Below, in pieces: positions 41,919 through 53,988 of a stretch of DNA of 64,000 bases. This stretch comes from Lunularia cruciata (taxonomy: Eukaryota; Streptophyta; Marchantiopsida; Lunulariales; Lunulariaceae), in the NCBI GenBank assembly GCA_948567375.1, contig OX419761.1:6698501-6762500 (forward strand), in the 5' to 3' direction. Numbering within the stretch: position 1 is the first letter of the stretch; each line of letters opens with the position of its first letter. The notes beneath the pieces were generated by a model. That model had not been told where the DNA came from and did not search any database. It worked only from the letters and a program-made list of their open reading frames with translations. The position numbers were made by a program, and so were the translations under genes.

Positions 41919-43850
41919 GCAGTACCAAGTTCCAACGGAGGTACATATACACCAAAGTACATAAGGTTTCTCCACTGAGTCACTGTGCATCAGCATCACC
42001 CGGTTGCTGAAACCATCCCCATCTATAAAACTTGTAATGAGCACGCAGTCACGCTAGTTCCATATCCAGAAAAGAAAGCAGAATCACCGGTAGATTAATC
42101 ATGCAACTCCGTACCTCATAGTCGCATGATTGTCCCACCTATGGGGGCTCCTGCAGGAAAATGGCAAGACTGATCTAAATCTGGCAGTGCTTGAATACTT
42201 TCACCGCAGTGGAGAAGACTTAGGGCACTGCAGTCCAAGGAGTGGGAGGACGTTGACACACAGTAGTAACAAATTTCGGTACCCACCATGGGAATCGGGC
42301 CAAGTCAAGCCTAAAGTCCTGGTCTGTGAGCAACTGGGAGAACTGGCTAGAGAGAAGTTCGCACTCAGAGGAGTGGGCAAAACTCCAAAGTCTCGGGCAA
42401 GCTATCCTGAGGGGTTGAAACCTCTGCAATTCTGAGGAGAGGAGAAATGGTATCATATTGGTGGGGCCGCAGTAAGGAAAGTGTCAATAAGTGTCAGGAG
42501 CAAGCACGAGAAGAACATGGTGAAAATATTGGCTGCTAAAGCTCACAACTTTCCAAATGTGCTCTCTACTGGACAGAAGCAAAACCACAGACTTGAGTGC
42601 ATGCAGCATAGGTTCGGCACCAGCGACTTACTCGATCAAGAACCACGATCTCAGCAGAGTAGATCTCCGTAGGGCAGTGAAACAAGAAGAAGTGATGGTC
42701 ACAGCTCTCACCAGCCGGTCCACTGCAGTTGGTGCTTGGTCTTCGGAGACGGTGGTGTGGACGGATCAGCTCCTGCTGCAACCAAATCTCCACACTACTA
42801 CCTACAGTCGTGTGCTCTTCCATCTCCCTCACTCCCAATGCCTCTCCACTTTGACTGGGTCTTTGTGTCCTCCTCGTCCACCACACAATTCAGGCCCTAA
42901 AATAATCCCTTTAGTTGTGTTATTATTCCTTCTCCATGTCTCGATGCAAGAACTCCATGCCAGTGAGGGTGCCAAGGTTGCTACTATTCCTCACTATTCG
43001 CTAAGTCCTCCCTACTGTCCACACTTTGTCCATCTCTCAATTCGTTGGGTTCACGAGAAGAGTTCTCCTGTTGCTATTACACGCTATTGTATGATTTGGC
43101 TGCTGGGTTCACATTGCCTTCTTTTGATCACCCAGATCTCTCTATTTGCAACGAGATTGGAGAGTTGTTTGTGTCGATAAATGATCTAAAGACCAACGAG
43201 AAGGTGAAGAAAACTTTTCTATTGATGCATGAGCAATACATTATTTTAAAGAGAAAAGATGAAATAAGTTAAACAAATGAGAGAACAAGCTTAACTTTTA
43301 CGTTTCGAAGTATTATATATGCACGTGATAATAATCATTGGTCAAAATGTAAAAAAAAATTATTCTACCATTAGAACCAAGTAGGTATCTAATATCATCA
43401 CATCCATTTCATCAAAATATCCAGTACATATTCACTACATCATTGAATGTGAAAGCATACTCTTTTCGTGCATACGAAAAGTTTGAACCATCCAACTACA
43501 GTAGTTTACTTGACAGTTGCCTTGTTATAAGCACCAGGGAAGCACAGTTCTGTAGCCTATGTAGTTGTCACCCATCGACCTACCTGGTGGACGAGAGCCA
43601 GTTTATAAGATTCCGTTGATGTGACCGAACGTCACCGCTCGCATGACGACAAAACAGTGGTTGTGGTGCAGACAGGAACTACAGTCCAAAACAGCCTACA
43701 TCACTGGCTCCAGATCAAACTACGACGTCGGCAGGCACGTAGGCAAATCAGGAGGCCTCGGGGTACACCGTAAGGCTCGGTAGCCAACACGGTGGCCGGT
43801 TCGGGGCATGTGATGGCGAGTAGGCAGCCTTTATTGACCCGCTGGAGAAC

Positions 43851-44508
43851 TTGAGAATGCCGGTGACCATTCTGAGGACTTCCTGGAGCGTCTGGGCCCT
43901 ACCAGCCCACGTCTGGTTTCTAGCCCTCCCGGGTCCCTCATATAATTTCTGCGCTCTCCCTCTCTCCTCCTCAAAGCCTCTCAGTGCGCTCTTTCCGTTC
44001 TTCTCTTTGATCCAATCTCTCGCTGCTGTCTCGCTCAGATCTGTCCTGGAACTCTAACGAACGAATCCCTCCCTCTTCTTGACTCCAGGGTACTACTGTC
44101 TCTCCTCTACTTTGGATTTAACCACGCTTAATTGTGTCAGAAAGAGGTGACTGAGCTCGTTGTAGTAGTGTTTTGCTTGTTGTGAGAGGCCAATTCTCGC
44201 ACGGCTGGTTTGAGCTCAGTGTCAGATCGATTTCGTGGTCCACGAGATATTTTCCTTTGAGTACTATTTTGATTGCCTATTGAAGGCTCTACTTTTCAAC
44301 TACTTCGATGTCCATTTTGCTTATGGACTAGTGTGGGTGAGGGAAATCGGCATTTTAGGTGGAATAGGAGACATTTGCCATTCCGCCTCTCTCTTTGCCG
44401 CTTGACATTGAGCTTCCCCCCTTTGCTCTTGAGGATTTTCTTGATCGTGGTTAGGGAGATAACGGCAGGGAAATACTGGTGCTGCAGCTACAGATCAAGG
44501 CAGCGAAG
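43851..44508 (+). promoter_or_regulatory. Promoter/5' UTR region of ACLA
   Basis: A TATA-like CATATAATTT at about 43937 is followed by pyrimidine-rich sequence (TCTCCCTCTCTCCTCC region), typical of a plant core promoter with a Y-patch. A 5' UTR intron is possible, from a GTACTA donor at 44090 to the CTACAG acceptor before 44494, 15 nt upstream of the start codon. The donor is weakly supported. Confidence 0.35.
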
Positions 44509-47500
44509 ATGGCAAGGAAAAAGATCAGAGAGTACAACTCCAAGCGCTTGTTGAAGGTGCATCTTAAGAGACTTTCTCAGATTGACCTGGACATCAAGTC
44601 CGCACAGGTAATTGGTGCTGAAGTTCAAAGAAATGCTGGATCTTTTGTAGATGTTTTTAATCTCGGTGGACAGACCTTTGTGTGATCTCAATGAGGTGTT
44701 TATAAGTGGCATTATTCTTTTGTGGATGTAGGTCAATGAGAAGACAGACTTCAAGGCGTTGGGTGATGTTGAGCCATGGCTCAATTCCACCCGCCTGGTC
44801 GTCAAGCCAGACATGTTGTTCGGCAAGCGAGGAAAAAGTGGTCTGGTGAGTTTCTTCTCCTTCTCATTACCAATCAAGGGAACAGCATTTGGACCAGGGT
44901 CTGTCATTTGCACATCCTTGGGCTTGAGATATAGGCTGCAGTGAGTTTCCCACCTGAAGTTCATCAGTGAGAGCGAAAATAATCCTGATTGCTTGGGATC
45001 CAAGAGGAAGGCTTCGAGCTTTCACGTGGAGATTGGCGATGTGGTACTAGGTAGGCATATGGTGGGCCTCTTCACTGACTTGGCACAACTAATCGCCACT
45101 GCCTTTATCGTTCAGGTTGCGTTGAACTTGGATCTCGCCGGTGTTGAGGCTTTTGTTTCACAAAGACTCGGCAAGGAGGTAGGTCCTGATTTGTTTTTAT
45201 TTTCTTTCTTAGTAGAAGCATTCTCACGGAAGCTCCCACCTGCAGAGTTATAATCACTCGTTTACTTTTCAGTTCGATCCAAAAGATAATTGGGTTCCGT
45301 GCGAAGTTTTAGTCAACGGCGTGCAATCTGGAGGGAGGATGGCTTCTACAATGTGGGAGGAGCATTTTTCTTGCGTTCTGGGGTTCATAGTGATTGATAT
45401 TGTGGGAAAGTTGGGACATATATTTGGTTGTCAGCAGTTGAGGCGGGGATTGGGTGGCAAAATCTTAGTCCAATAGGTGTATTTATTCTTCGTAAATTGG
45501 GTTGAGCCTCTTCTGTTTTGCAGGTTGAGATGAGTGGATGCAAGGGTGCCATTACCACCTTTATCGTGGAACCATTTGTACCTCATGACGAAGAGTACTA
45601 TCTTTCTATTGTCTCGGAACGCCTGGGCACTGCTGTCAGCTTCTCTGAGTGTGGAGGAATTGACATTGAGGAAAACTGGGACAAGGTGAGATTTCAGAGT
45701 TCCTTGGGGAACGCACTACACAGTAATTACTTCTCAGCTGAAATACTACAAATTCAGGCACTACATAGGGGAACCATCTACGGACACGTACCTGAGAGAG
45801 TAGTTCATTGAGAAAGATCAATTGGTATACTTGGTGACTACAGTTGATACACTTCTAACAAAATTCACCTGCCGTACCTGCGTAGAACTTTCTATTGTTT
45901 GTTGGCAATGAGAGGTTCCATAACACTTCAGTTTTTGTGCGTCCACTGAACAAAATCTGCATTGCTCTCCAGGTCAAGACCGTTGTAGTACCCACAGAGA
46001 AGACTCTCGATGCTGAACTCGTTGCTCCCTTGACTGCTACGCTCCCATTGGAGGTAAATTCCAGTTTCGAAGGAGGAATTAGACTTTCAATGCTCTCAAA
46101 TCGAACATCTGTGCGTTGATTGGAGGTAGGCCGACTAGAAATTTCTGTAGGATAGGTGTGGAACTGATGTATTCTGTTCTCAAATATATAGTAGCCTTCA
46201 GAATTCAGAATTTTGTGCATCCTAAAAATTGTCCGAGAATATTGAAATGCAGGTCCGTCCAGTTATTGAATCGTTCCTCCAGGGTGTATTCCAAGTCTAT
46301 CTCGGTAACTTGATCATCTTGCATCTAATTTGGATTATATCTGAGGATCTTTTTATTGTCGTAAAGTCCAGTAAATTAGTTTTACATAAGCAAGCAGTTT
46401 GATTTATCACGAATTCAATTTCTTCGTATTGATAACTTCTGAAATTTGCATGGCTTTACTCAGATTTGGACTTTACTCTCTTGGAAATGAACCCTTTTAC
46501 TCTGGTCAATGGATCCCCCTACCCTCTGGACATGCGTGGAGAGCTAGATGACACAGCCCTCTTCAAGAATGTCAAGAAGTGAGTGTCTTTGCTTCTGGGT
46601 CACCCTTTTCCAGAAGAAACGGCCTAATTTCTTCAAGAATGTGGCCTTGACGCAAACATTGCACGTCAGGGTAGAATCTAAGTTGCAGTAATATTGGAGT
46701 TGGGTAGAGGATATACTCAAAGTGCCTCTCTGGATTTATATATCTATATCATTCCACAATTCTAAGTAACTCTCTGAACATGTCGAAATTTCAGGTGGGA
46801 TAATGTGGAGTTCCCTCTTCCTTTTGGAAGGACAATGAGCCCCGCTGAGGAAAAGATCCACGGGCTGGATGAAAAGGTACTAGTTCCCGTCTCTGTGAAC
46901 TTGATTGGATTGTATACTTCGCTTTTAATATTCGAAGTACTCAGACGGACAGACAGATCTCTTAGAAAATTGGGCGCCCGCGCCATAAGCGAGATGGCAA
47001 CTGAATGCAGAATTCCGTACTGTTAGCACTTCTGGCTGTTATAACTTAGTACCTTCAAAGTGAATTAGAGTGCCGAAGTATGGTTTTGAGAAGCAAGAAT
47101 GTAACTAACACCTGTTATCTTATGGTACTGTTTCCTAGACTGGTGCCTCACTGAAGCTGACAATTTTGAACCCCAAGGGACGCATTTGGACCATGGTAGC
47201 TGGAGGTGGAGCTAGTGTAATTTATGCTGATACGGTAAGCAAGTGGTTTCTGCATATCGTTGTCCTCGTCAAAACCTTAGTAGTAACGGCCAGGGCTACC
47301 TTGAGCACTGCAATTCTAAGAGTCAATCTCTTATCAAACTGCAGGTTGGAGATTTAGGTTACGCAGATGAGCTCGGAAACTATGCCGAGTATAGTGGTGC
47401 TCCGAATGAAGAAGAGACACTCCAATATGCTCGCTCATTGATAGACGTGAGTTGTTCCTCTCTCTCTAACCCCGAGAAAGAGAAACCAACAATGAAAGGA

Positions 47501-48209
47501 TTGCGAAGAACAAACACACAGCAGTTTTTGATGATAGCACGATGGTGGCAGAGACTCCTAGTTGTCGTTTTGAACGTTTGTTGCTCGCAACTTAGGGAGA
47601 TCTGACTCAACTACAGAAATCTCCAAGAGAATTACCTTGCTCACATCTGGAGTTTTGTGAAATACCAGGTGGCTACTTCTGACCCAGATGGTCGTTCAAG
47701 GGCATTGTTGGTTGGTGGTGGTATTGCCAACTTCACCGATGTCGCCGCTACTTTCAGTGGTATTATCAGAGCTCTTCGCGAGAAGGTAATTCCTGTTTAT
47801 TCACACCGGAATAAGTGCACTGTTGAGATCTTAGGGTGGTCGTACTGTCATTACAATCTACTTGTCTCTGATATCCGCTATTGTATTATCCTTTCCGCAG
47901 CAAGAACAACTCAAGGCTGCTAAAATGCGAATCTACGTACGAAGAGGTGGTCCCAATTACCAAAAAGGACTTCAAAAGATGCGCGAGCTGGGTGAAGAAC
48001 TAGGTATCACCATTGAGGTAAGCCCAAAGTTTCTGTCTGTTGGTGAAGTAGTATGTAAAACCTGTCATAGTTTCTCTATTCTATGGCTTGGGGACAGAAT
48101 GTCAAATATTAATGTTCTGAAATGTTTTCTACAGGTGTATGGTCCCGACGCAACAATGACAGGAATCTGCAAGCAAGCTATTGATTACGTCAAGGGAACC
48201 GATAAATGA
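44509..48209 (+). CDS. ACLA: ATP-citrate synthase (lyase) subunit A, 13 exons
   Basis: Plant ATP-citrate lyase is a hetero-oligomer of A and B subunits; it makes cytosolic acetyl-CoA and oxaloacetate from citrate, CoA and ATP. ACLA holds the ATP-grasp/citrate-binding half. Exons: 44509-44607, 44732-44845, 45116-45178, 45524-45685, 45973-46053, 46253-46304, 46464-46578, 46795-46876, 47139-47234, 47345-47446, 47669-47785, 47901-48017, 48135-48209. They give 424 aa, the usual length. Nearly every block is diagnostic: [103 protein letters not shown], and VRRGGPNYQ. Most introns are phase 0 and about 90-350 bp. The B subunit is not in the window. Confidence 0.97.
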
Positions 48210-49567
48210 ATGTCGTAGATGCTGTACCAAATACTTTCTTAAGTTAAAGGGCTAGGGCCTTTGATAGAACAAATGATGGTGGACATATTGTCGACCTTTG
48301 GACACACTGGTCCCTAGTTAGAATGCAGGGACTTCTAGTTCTCTGACCAGTCTTGGTTCTTGAAGTATCTCTCATGTCTAGCAGGAGGACCCTTGCATAA
48401 AATGTCCGTGCGGATTCAAGCATTGTAGCGGTAATACCATTATTTACAGTCTTGCACAGCAAGTTCTCAGCAAGTTCTTAGTGCTTAGCATACTGCCCCT
48501 GGAAATCCTCACAATCAGTTTAAGATGCTCCGCTTGTGAGATTTCAGGCAGTAAACCAGATTATGTTGCGCTCTGTCCATTTGACATTGTGTAGCCTTGC
48601 AGTAAAGCACATTTCGGTGCTCTTTTGGAAGCGCACTAAAATTCTACGGCTGTTCTGGTTGCGAAAGACTCTGGTTCACAGATGGATTACATTTTCACGC
48701 TGAAAGCATTTCCTACTGCATCCCTCTACTTGATCTCATTGATTTGGTACCTGGCCCATGAGCGAGCTCCAGTAAGTCTCTCCAGCAGAAACTGAGTCGG
48801 TCACCTTGTGTCACTTACTGGTGTTGGTGCGCACGAGTCAAAGCAGAGCACAGCAGTCGTCAGCATGGATGACCTTTCTGCATCAGACGACACAAGCAAT
48901 AACGTAGGACTTCAAAAGCAAATCGATTGGACTCACGCACTTGGTCTCGTGCTTATCAAATGGTACCCAGCAACCGGTCAAACCACGGTCAAATCCTAGG
49001 ACCTACAGGAGGTCTTGAATCTTGAGGGAAGGAATGCCGCGAATAGGGACATCTAGTGAAGAATCTTGGTAGAGGCCCTTAGATCCATTAATACAGCTTC
49101 TCCATGAGTTTTGACTGACATGAGAACGAAGAAATGATACCAAGGGCGTGATGAAGATAATGAGGCCCACCCTCTATCCGTAATGATTTGACTACTACGG
49201 TGGATGCTTGGAATGTGCGCCATTGCACATGTTTCAATGACTTCGGTCAGCTCCTGTCTCAAAGCTAGAACGAAGTCAATTTCCTTGCTTTGTTGTACGG
49301 AAGATGTTTGGTAAATTCTTGAATTCTTGAATGAACCCTCTTGATGTGAATGGCACAGGTTTCAACGGAGACATGCGAAGGATCGAATGTCGAATCGATA
49401 TTCACAGAACTGACAGAAATAATCAGCCGAAAGTCGCAAAAGTAAAGAAATAAAATACCAGCTGGAATTCGCTAACGGATGGAAATCTCGGCCGAAAGTG
49501 GCAAATTCAACGAGATTTGAAGAGAAAATGCGCCTGCCGCATCTCGCGGACGATTCAATCAACGAGC

Positions 49568-49603
49568 ATTCGCAAACGGACCGAAATTCGCAAACAGAAC
49601 GAA
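49568..49603 (+). repeat. 18-bp tandem repeat, two copies
   Basis: ATTCGCAAACGGACCGAA is followed directly by ATTCGCAAACAGAACGAA, two differences in 18. It sits in a CGAA-rich stretch. Confidence 0.7.
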
Positions 49604-49653
49604 ATTTCTGCAACTCGAGACAAAGTTCCTTTGGGGTCACGAGCCATGGTCAA

Positions 49654-49769
49654 GGGAAGCATCTTACAATATACATTCACTAGTTGGGTACCCCTGTTAT
49701 GCATGTTTTACGGGAAGCATCTTACAGTATACACTCACTAGTTGGGTACCCTTGCTATGCATGTTTCAA
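49654..49769 (+). repeat. 58-bp tandem duplication
   Basis: Units 49654-49711 and 49712-49769 both start GGGAAGCATCTTACA and share CACTAGTTGGGTACCC and TATGCATGTTT. Six of 58 positions differ, mostly transitions. Confidence 0.85.
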
Positions 49770-51809
49770 TAATCGGAGTAAGTGAAAATCTAATTTGTGC
49801 GCTCATGCAATGCATATAAAAAATTACTCGACAAATTCAAAATTTTGGAGATCTTGGAGAAGCAAGTTGGCTAGGTCTCCACTAATACTAGCTACACCCT
49901 GTTAGAAAATACAGTCTCAAGGACCTCTTTGCAATAGCACATCATAAAGCCCATTAAACATAAATCAGAGGACTAACAGGAAATAACGTGTTCACTCCCT
50001 GTCCCGGAAGCTACCTCCACGGCTGAAACAGGCTCACACCAGCCTGCGAACCTTTATTTCTCATTGCACATAGATATATATACACACAAACAGAGATAGT
50101 CCCTCAGCACTGTCATCCGACTGAACTCCTGAATATTGACTTGCGGGACTTCATGAGGATTGACCACTCAAGATATCTAGTCACTTTAATACTTAGCCTT
50201 GGTAATGACTGAACATATCTAGACAAGTGACTGTCCCTGTCCTCACTGCATGTTTCATCAATCGAGTTTGCTCTTGCTCTTGATCAGTCACTTGATCAAG
50301 TCCTTGATAACAAGCCAAACATAACATACCCATCCCAGACTATCGATAATTTATTCATTCAACAGATTCATAGGACTGTTTTACTATGCCCACTCTACCA
50401 CCGTGCTTTCTTCCAACTTCATGTTCTGTTAATAGTATAAATTGCTTGTAGTCCGTGCCTGAAGTCCCCAGAGTGCTTGAAATCTGATCCTCGCCGGTAT
50501 TCACCAGCCAGTGAGCCTCGTGCAAAGGTCCTTGTTATCAGTGACTGGAGTTGGTGCTGAGGGCCATGGCAGTCCAGGTCCTGTCCACTGTGAAAGAGAG
50601 CAAGGAAACTAAGTTGTGTACATTATTATGGAATCTTTTGTGGGTGTTTCTTGGAGCACGAATTAGTTGTAATCATCTGTACGCCTGGCCACTTTGTAAG
50701 AGGCTGAAGCGAGGCACATCCAGCTATCTACTCCGGAGATCCTAGCTGGTTACACAAGGAGATTACAGTAACAAACAAGGCCATTGAAAAGTTTAGTGAA
50801 GACTCACTATGTCCAGATTGCTTTTCTTGGGCGTTTATGTTCTAGGTAGCCGGAGGAGAAACCTAAGCTGCATGCTCTTAAACTTCAGACCTCTATCCTT
50901 CGAGATTTGCACGGCTGTAATACTGACATTTTGAAGTTGTAAACTGTTGAGAGGTGAGATCTACAGCAGTGTCCGAGCTCTAGCTACACAGCTTGGACTT
51001 GGCTTTCAGCAGAGCGGGTAAGACTATGGTTTGATTTTGGAATAGAGATCCTCGCCAGGTGAGATTCGAACATGTCTTATTGGAGTTATGATTCCATCAG
51101 CAAATTTCAGTGAAAGAGACTCAATATGCAGTCTCTGTATCCAGCAAAGTAGAAAGGAAGGGTGACAACCTCCAGGAGGTTTAAACGCACAACAGTTACC
51201 TCCGCTTGATTGAGCAGGCTGCTATACTGACTTTAGATTGTTGGCAATTAATCGATGTCGTAGAAATTTGGAAGGGGAACAGCAGTAGAGAGCATCGCAG
51301 GCAAGTAGAATGCTCATGCAACTGATGCATTCTCCACCCAAGATAGAGGATACCATGCTCTCATCGGGACACCGTACTGGGGTCCCGTGAGTCTTAGTGT
51401 CAATAACTCAGCTCTCCTCAACCTACAGCAATGCAGAAAGATGATACACGGGATTGATGTCCAAAGTCCACAGTCAAAAGTTCCAGTTTATTACTGTCAG
51501 ATATCCAATGTGCCCTTCGTGAGTGTACGTGCTGTCGGGAACTTCCCCTCGTATTTGGGAATCACACTTCCAGGAATCGCCAATTTGTAGAATCAATTTT
51601 CCCACAAATAATCCCAATTATCTAGTGCATTTCTCGCCTTCAGGTGACCTCTGCAGTCCACGCAACCATATACAAAACACTTGTACACCTCTTTCCTTTT
51701 AAGAATATCTTCTCTTCCAGGGATCATAACCATTTTCTAGGACTTTGGACCAGTGCCGACTATGAAATCGAAAAATAGTGTTGGAACGATAACAACTTTC
51801 ATACAACCA

Positions 51810-52985
51810 TTACGATTGTCTATTCGCTATGTAATCTGCGAGAGCAAAGAGTGGAGCTGCATTTTGTCTATCAAAAGGTGAGAGATGGCCCTTGGCTTTC
51901 CGAGCGAGATGCTGAGCGAATTCTTTAGACTCCTCCAAGCCAAGTATTTTAGGGTAGGTGGCTTTTCTAGACAGGAGATCCTTTCCAGCAGGTTTCCCCA
52001 GGTCTTCAGAGGTTTTTGTCACGTCCAATATATCATCAACAACCTGGTGGAGAAGACCCAAGCACCGGCCATAACTACTCAAGCTCTCTATCTCCACCTC
52101 TGATCCACCTCCAAGTATAGCTCCACAGGCAGCAGCAGACTCGACAAACACAGCAGTCTTATGAACATGGATGTACTCCAAAGTTTCCAGACTTACAGAA
52201 GGATCATTCTCACTAGCAAGGTCTAAAATCTCGCCAGCTACAACCCCTTCAGATCCTATGCTCTTGCCCAAATGTGCAATACACCTGACTACTTTTTCAG
52301 CTGAGACAGTTGACGGTGTAGTTGTCATAGTCTCAAAAGCAAAAGCAAGAAGGCTGTCACCTGCAAGTAGTGTCGTGTTCTCTCCAAATACCTTATGGTT
52401 TGCAGGTTTCCCTCTCCTCAAATCACCATTGTCAATGCAAGGAAGATCATCATGCATCAAACTCGTGGCATGAATCATCTCCAGAGCACAGGCCGTAGGC
52501 ATGGACATTTCCCTTGTTCCTCCAACAAGTTCACAAGCAGTAATGCATAGCACAGGCAGCACTCTCTTCCCATGGGATAGCAGAGAGTATCTCATAGCCT
52601 CAAAAACCTTCTCGGGGTACTTCACTGGAAGAACGCTGTCCAGGGCTAAATTCACATTATTGGCTATGGAAGCAATGTGATTTTTCAAATCAAAAGGCGG
52701 TACTGGATCCTCCATTGTCAGTTCACCAAACTTAGTAGATCTTGCATTCACTTTGGAGCTCCGAGCTCTCAACCAGGCAGAAGTGTAACATGTTTCCGTC
52801 CCCATCACCCGAAAAGACTGCAGACTTGCTGTTGATTTACAGCCTTTGAGCAAAGACCTGGAAGGATACCTTGAAGCAATTCCAATCTCCAGCAATTTAT
52901 GGGGAAATACATGACCTTCGGCAGATAGAGGACCGATTCTGAATCCACGTAACGAGCAAAAAACCTTGTGGTTTACAGATAGCAT
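51810..52985 (-). CDS. GGPPS: Geranylgeranyl diphosphate synthase, plastid type, intronless
   Basis: Trans-prenyltransferase that condenses IPP with allylic diphosphates to C20 GGPP, precursor of carotenoids, chlorophyll phytol, tocopherols and diterpenes. One uninterrupted 391-codon frame. Residues 1 to ~90 are Ser/Arg-rich and lack the fold, consistent with a plastid transit peptide; the catalytic domain starts near MEDPVPPFDLKNHI. The first aspartate-rich motif DDLPCIDNGD is at 179-188 (DDxxxxD kept) and the second, DDILD, at 317-321. Conserved RRGKPANHKVFGE and LAGDSLLAFAFE lie between. Length and absence of introns are typical of plant GGPPS. Small differences from the common pattern are DNGD for DNDD and LLHQVVDD for LLFQVVDD. 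It could in principle make a shorter product, but the spacing before the first motif fits type II GGPPS. Convergent with ACLA. Confidence 0.95.
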   Translation of the reverse strand: MLSVNHKVFCSLRGFRIGPLSAEGHVFPHKLLEIGIASRYPSRSLLKGCKSTASLQSFRVMGTETCYTSAWLRARSSKVNARSTKFGELTMEDPVPPFDLKNHIASIANNVNLALDSVLPVKYPEKVFEAMRYSLLSHGKRVLPVLCITACELVGGTREMSMPTACALEMIHATSLMHDDLPCIDNGDLRRGKPANHKVFGENTTLLAGDSLLAFAFETMTTTPSTVSAEKVVRCIAHLGKSIGSEGVVAGEILDLASENDPSVSLETLEYIHVHKTAVFVESAAACGAILGGGSEVEIESLSSYGRCLGLLHQVVDDILDVTKTSEDLGKPAGKDLLSRKATYPKILGLEESKEFAQHLARKAKGHLSPFDRQNAAPLFALADYIANRQS

Positions 52986-53716
52986 TGGGTCCGCACTGGT
53001 TTCTCTGGAACCAGAGAGAAAGCTCGAAAATATGTCCTAGCAGAAGTGACAATCACTGATCAAATTTGGTAAAACCACGATAAATCTGAGGATTTGGAAA
53101 TACAAGCGGCAACAACTCCCGCATTGAGCAGCTCCTCAAATCACGAACTCTATGTCCAATTATCACGATCCAATTTAACCCCTGTGGTTGCTACTGATAA
53201 GGCAGGAGGCTGATGGTCAGCAATAATCAGCTTAATCGTTCATCTACCTACCCACCTACCCCAACTCCAGATTTCTACAGATCTGCCAACTAGTCAACTG
53301 AAGATTGACCATGCCTTTCATTGCCAGATCGGAGTAAAATTGATACTTGTGCTTGATATCAATCTCCAATGTCATCAAATCTTCCCCTCAGCATCAGATC
53401 GCTTCAATTTCCTCCCCTGTCGTTCGCATTACAGCGTCTATCACAATTAGGCATCAATTCCCTGTCACAATATTGACGTAGCCCCATATGATCAACACAT
53501 CCTTCTTGTCAACCACACATTCAAGCTCTCCGTCGTCGCCAGGACACACTTCAAACTCCAACTTCAGTCCTCTCAGTGGACCTATTCACGAGCATTCGTC
53601 CCAAAAGTGCCCACACGGAACCTGAAAGAACAACCTCTCAAATTGAAACTCCACCAGTCTGTATTTCATAGACTTCATTGTTAGCACTCCATACAAGTCC
53701 AGTTGCTTCCAATAAA
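52986..53716. other. Upstream region of GGPP synthase
   Basis: Likely contains the GGPPS 5' UTR and promoter. Near 53000-53020 an inverted repeat TCTCTGGAACCAGAGA lies just upstream of the start codon. A minus-strand open stretch at 53586-53768 has only an alternative start and runs through the hairpin repeat. Confidence 0.4.
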
Positions 53717-53758
53717 GGCGACCCCCTAGGAAAAATGAAGGATGGGAAGACCCCATCA
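53717..53758 (-). repeat. Dispersed hairpin repeat, copy 3, 3' of the R2-like element
   Basis: On the minus strand it reads GATTGATGGGGTCTTCCCAT and so on, then GTCGCC 14 nt after the core. The 6-bp stem and GTCTT loop are identical to copy 2. It lies about 230 bp downstream of the stop codon of the R2-like retroelement, in the same orientation, so it may belong to that element's 3' UTR. Confidence 0.65.
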
Positions 53759-53988
53759 ATCCGTACAAGGGGGAGACAAAAAGGTAACATGGTGCTAAGC
53801 CCCAATAGAGTCCGAATAAGAAATCTGCCCTATCGCAACTAAGATATTCGAGCTATGCAAGTCGTACGGTGCTGCGCTACACACAATTGGAGCAACCGAA
53901 GAAATATCACCTAATGTGATTGCTTTCCTATGGATTGCACCAAATACTGCACTTTGTAGAGCAATGGACACACGCTGTCTAAAGTCAG

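Larger units (their letters stand above)
41100..43850. other. Intergenic region between PAT and ACLA, no supported gene
   Basis: 41220-41620 is AT-rich and repeat-like. It is followed by a hairpin repeat copy (41778-41819) and an AT microsatellite (41903-41918). From 42100 to 43200 composition is GC-balanced with overlapping open stretches on both strands (up to 207 codons), none with a recognised motif. 43270-43500 is AT-rich again. Confidence 0.4.
48210..51809. other. Intergenic region between ACLA and GGPP synthase
   Basis: Contains the 3' UTRs of both convergent genes. Two small tandem repeats are present (49568-49603 and 49654-49769). Open stretches of 60-90 codons have no recognised family and conflicting frames. 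No RNA gene was recognised. Confidence 0.4.

Noticed and set aside
42130-42435. 101-codon plus-strand open stretch
   Set aside because: No motif, low-complexity charged composition, and no splice-linked neighbours of matching sense.
42557-43180. 207-codon open stretch on the plus strand
   Set aside because: Starts at a non-ATG-supported or weak ATG position, overlaps a minus-strand open stretch of similar quality, has no recognisable motif, and its Leu/Ser/His-rich composition looks like chance in GC-balanced spacer DNA.
51885-52473. Plus-strand frames of 72 and 100 codons
   Set aside because: Antisense shadows of the GGPP synthase exon.
53000-53018. Inverted repeat TCTCTGGAACCAGAGA upstream of the GGPPS start
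   Set aside because: Perfect 7-bp arms but only a 2-nt gap, so it makes a poor hairpin; may be chance in a short leader.
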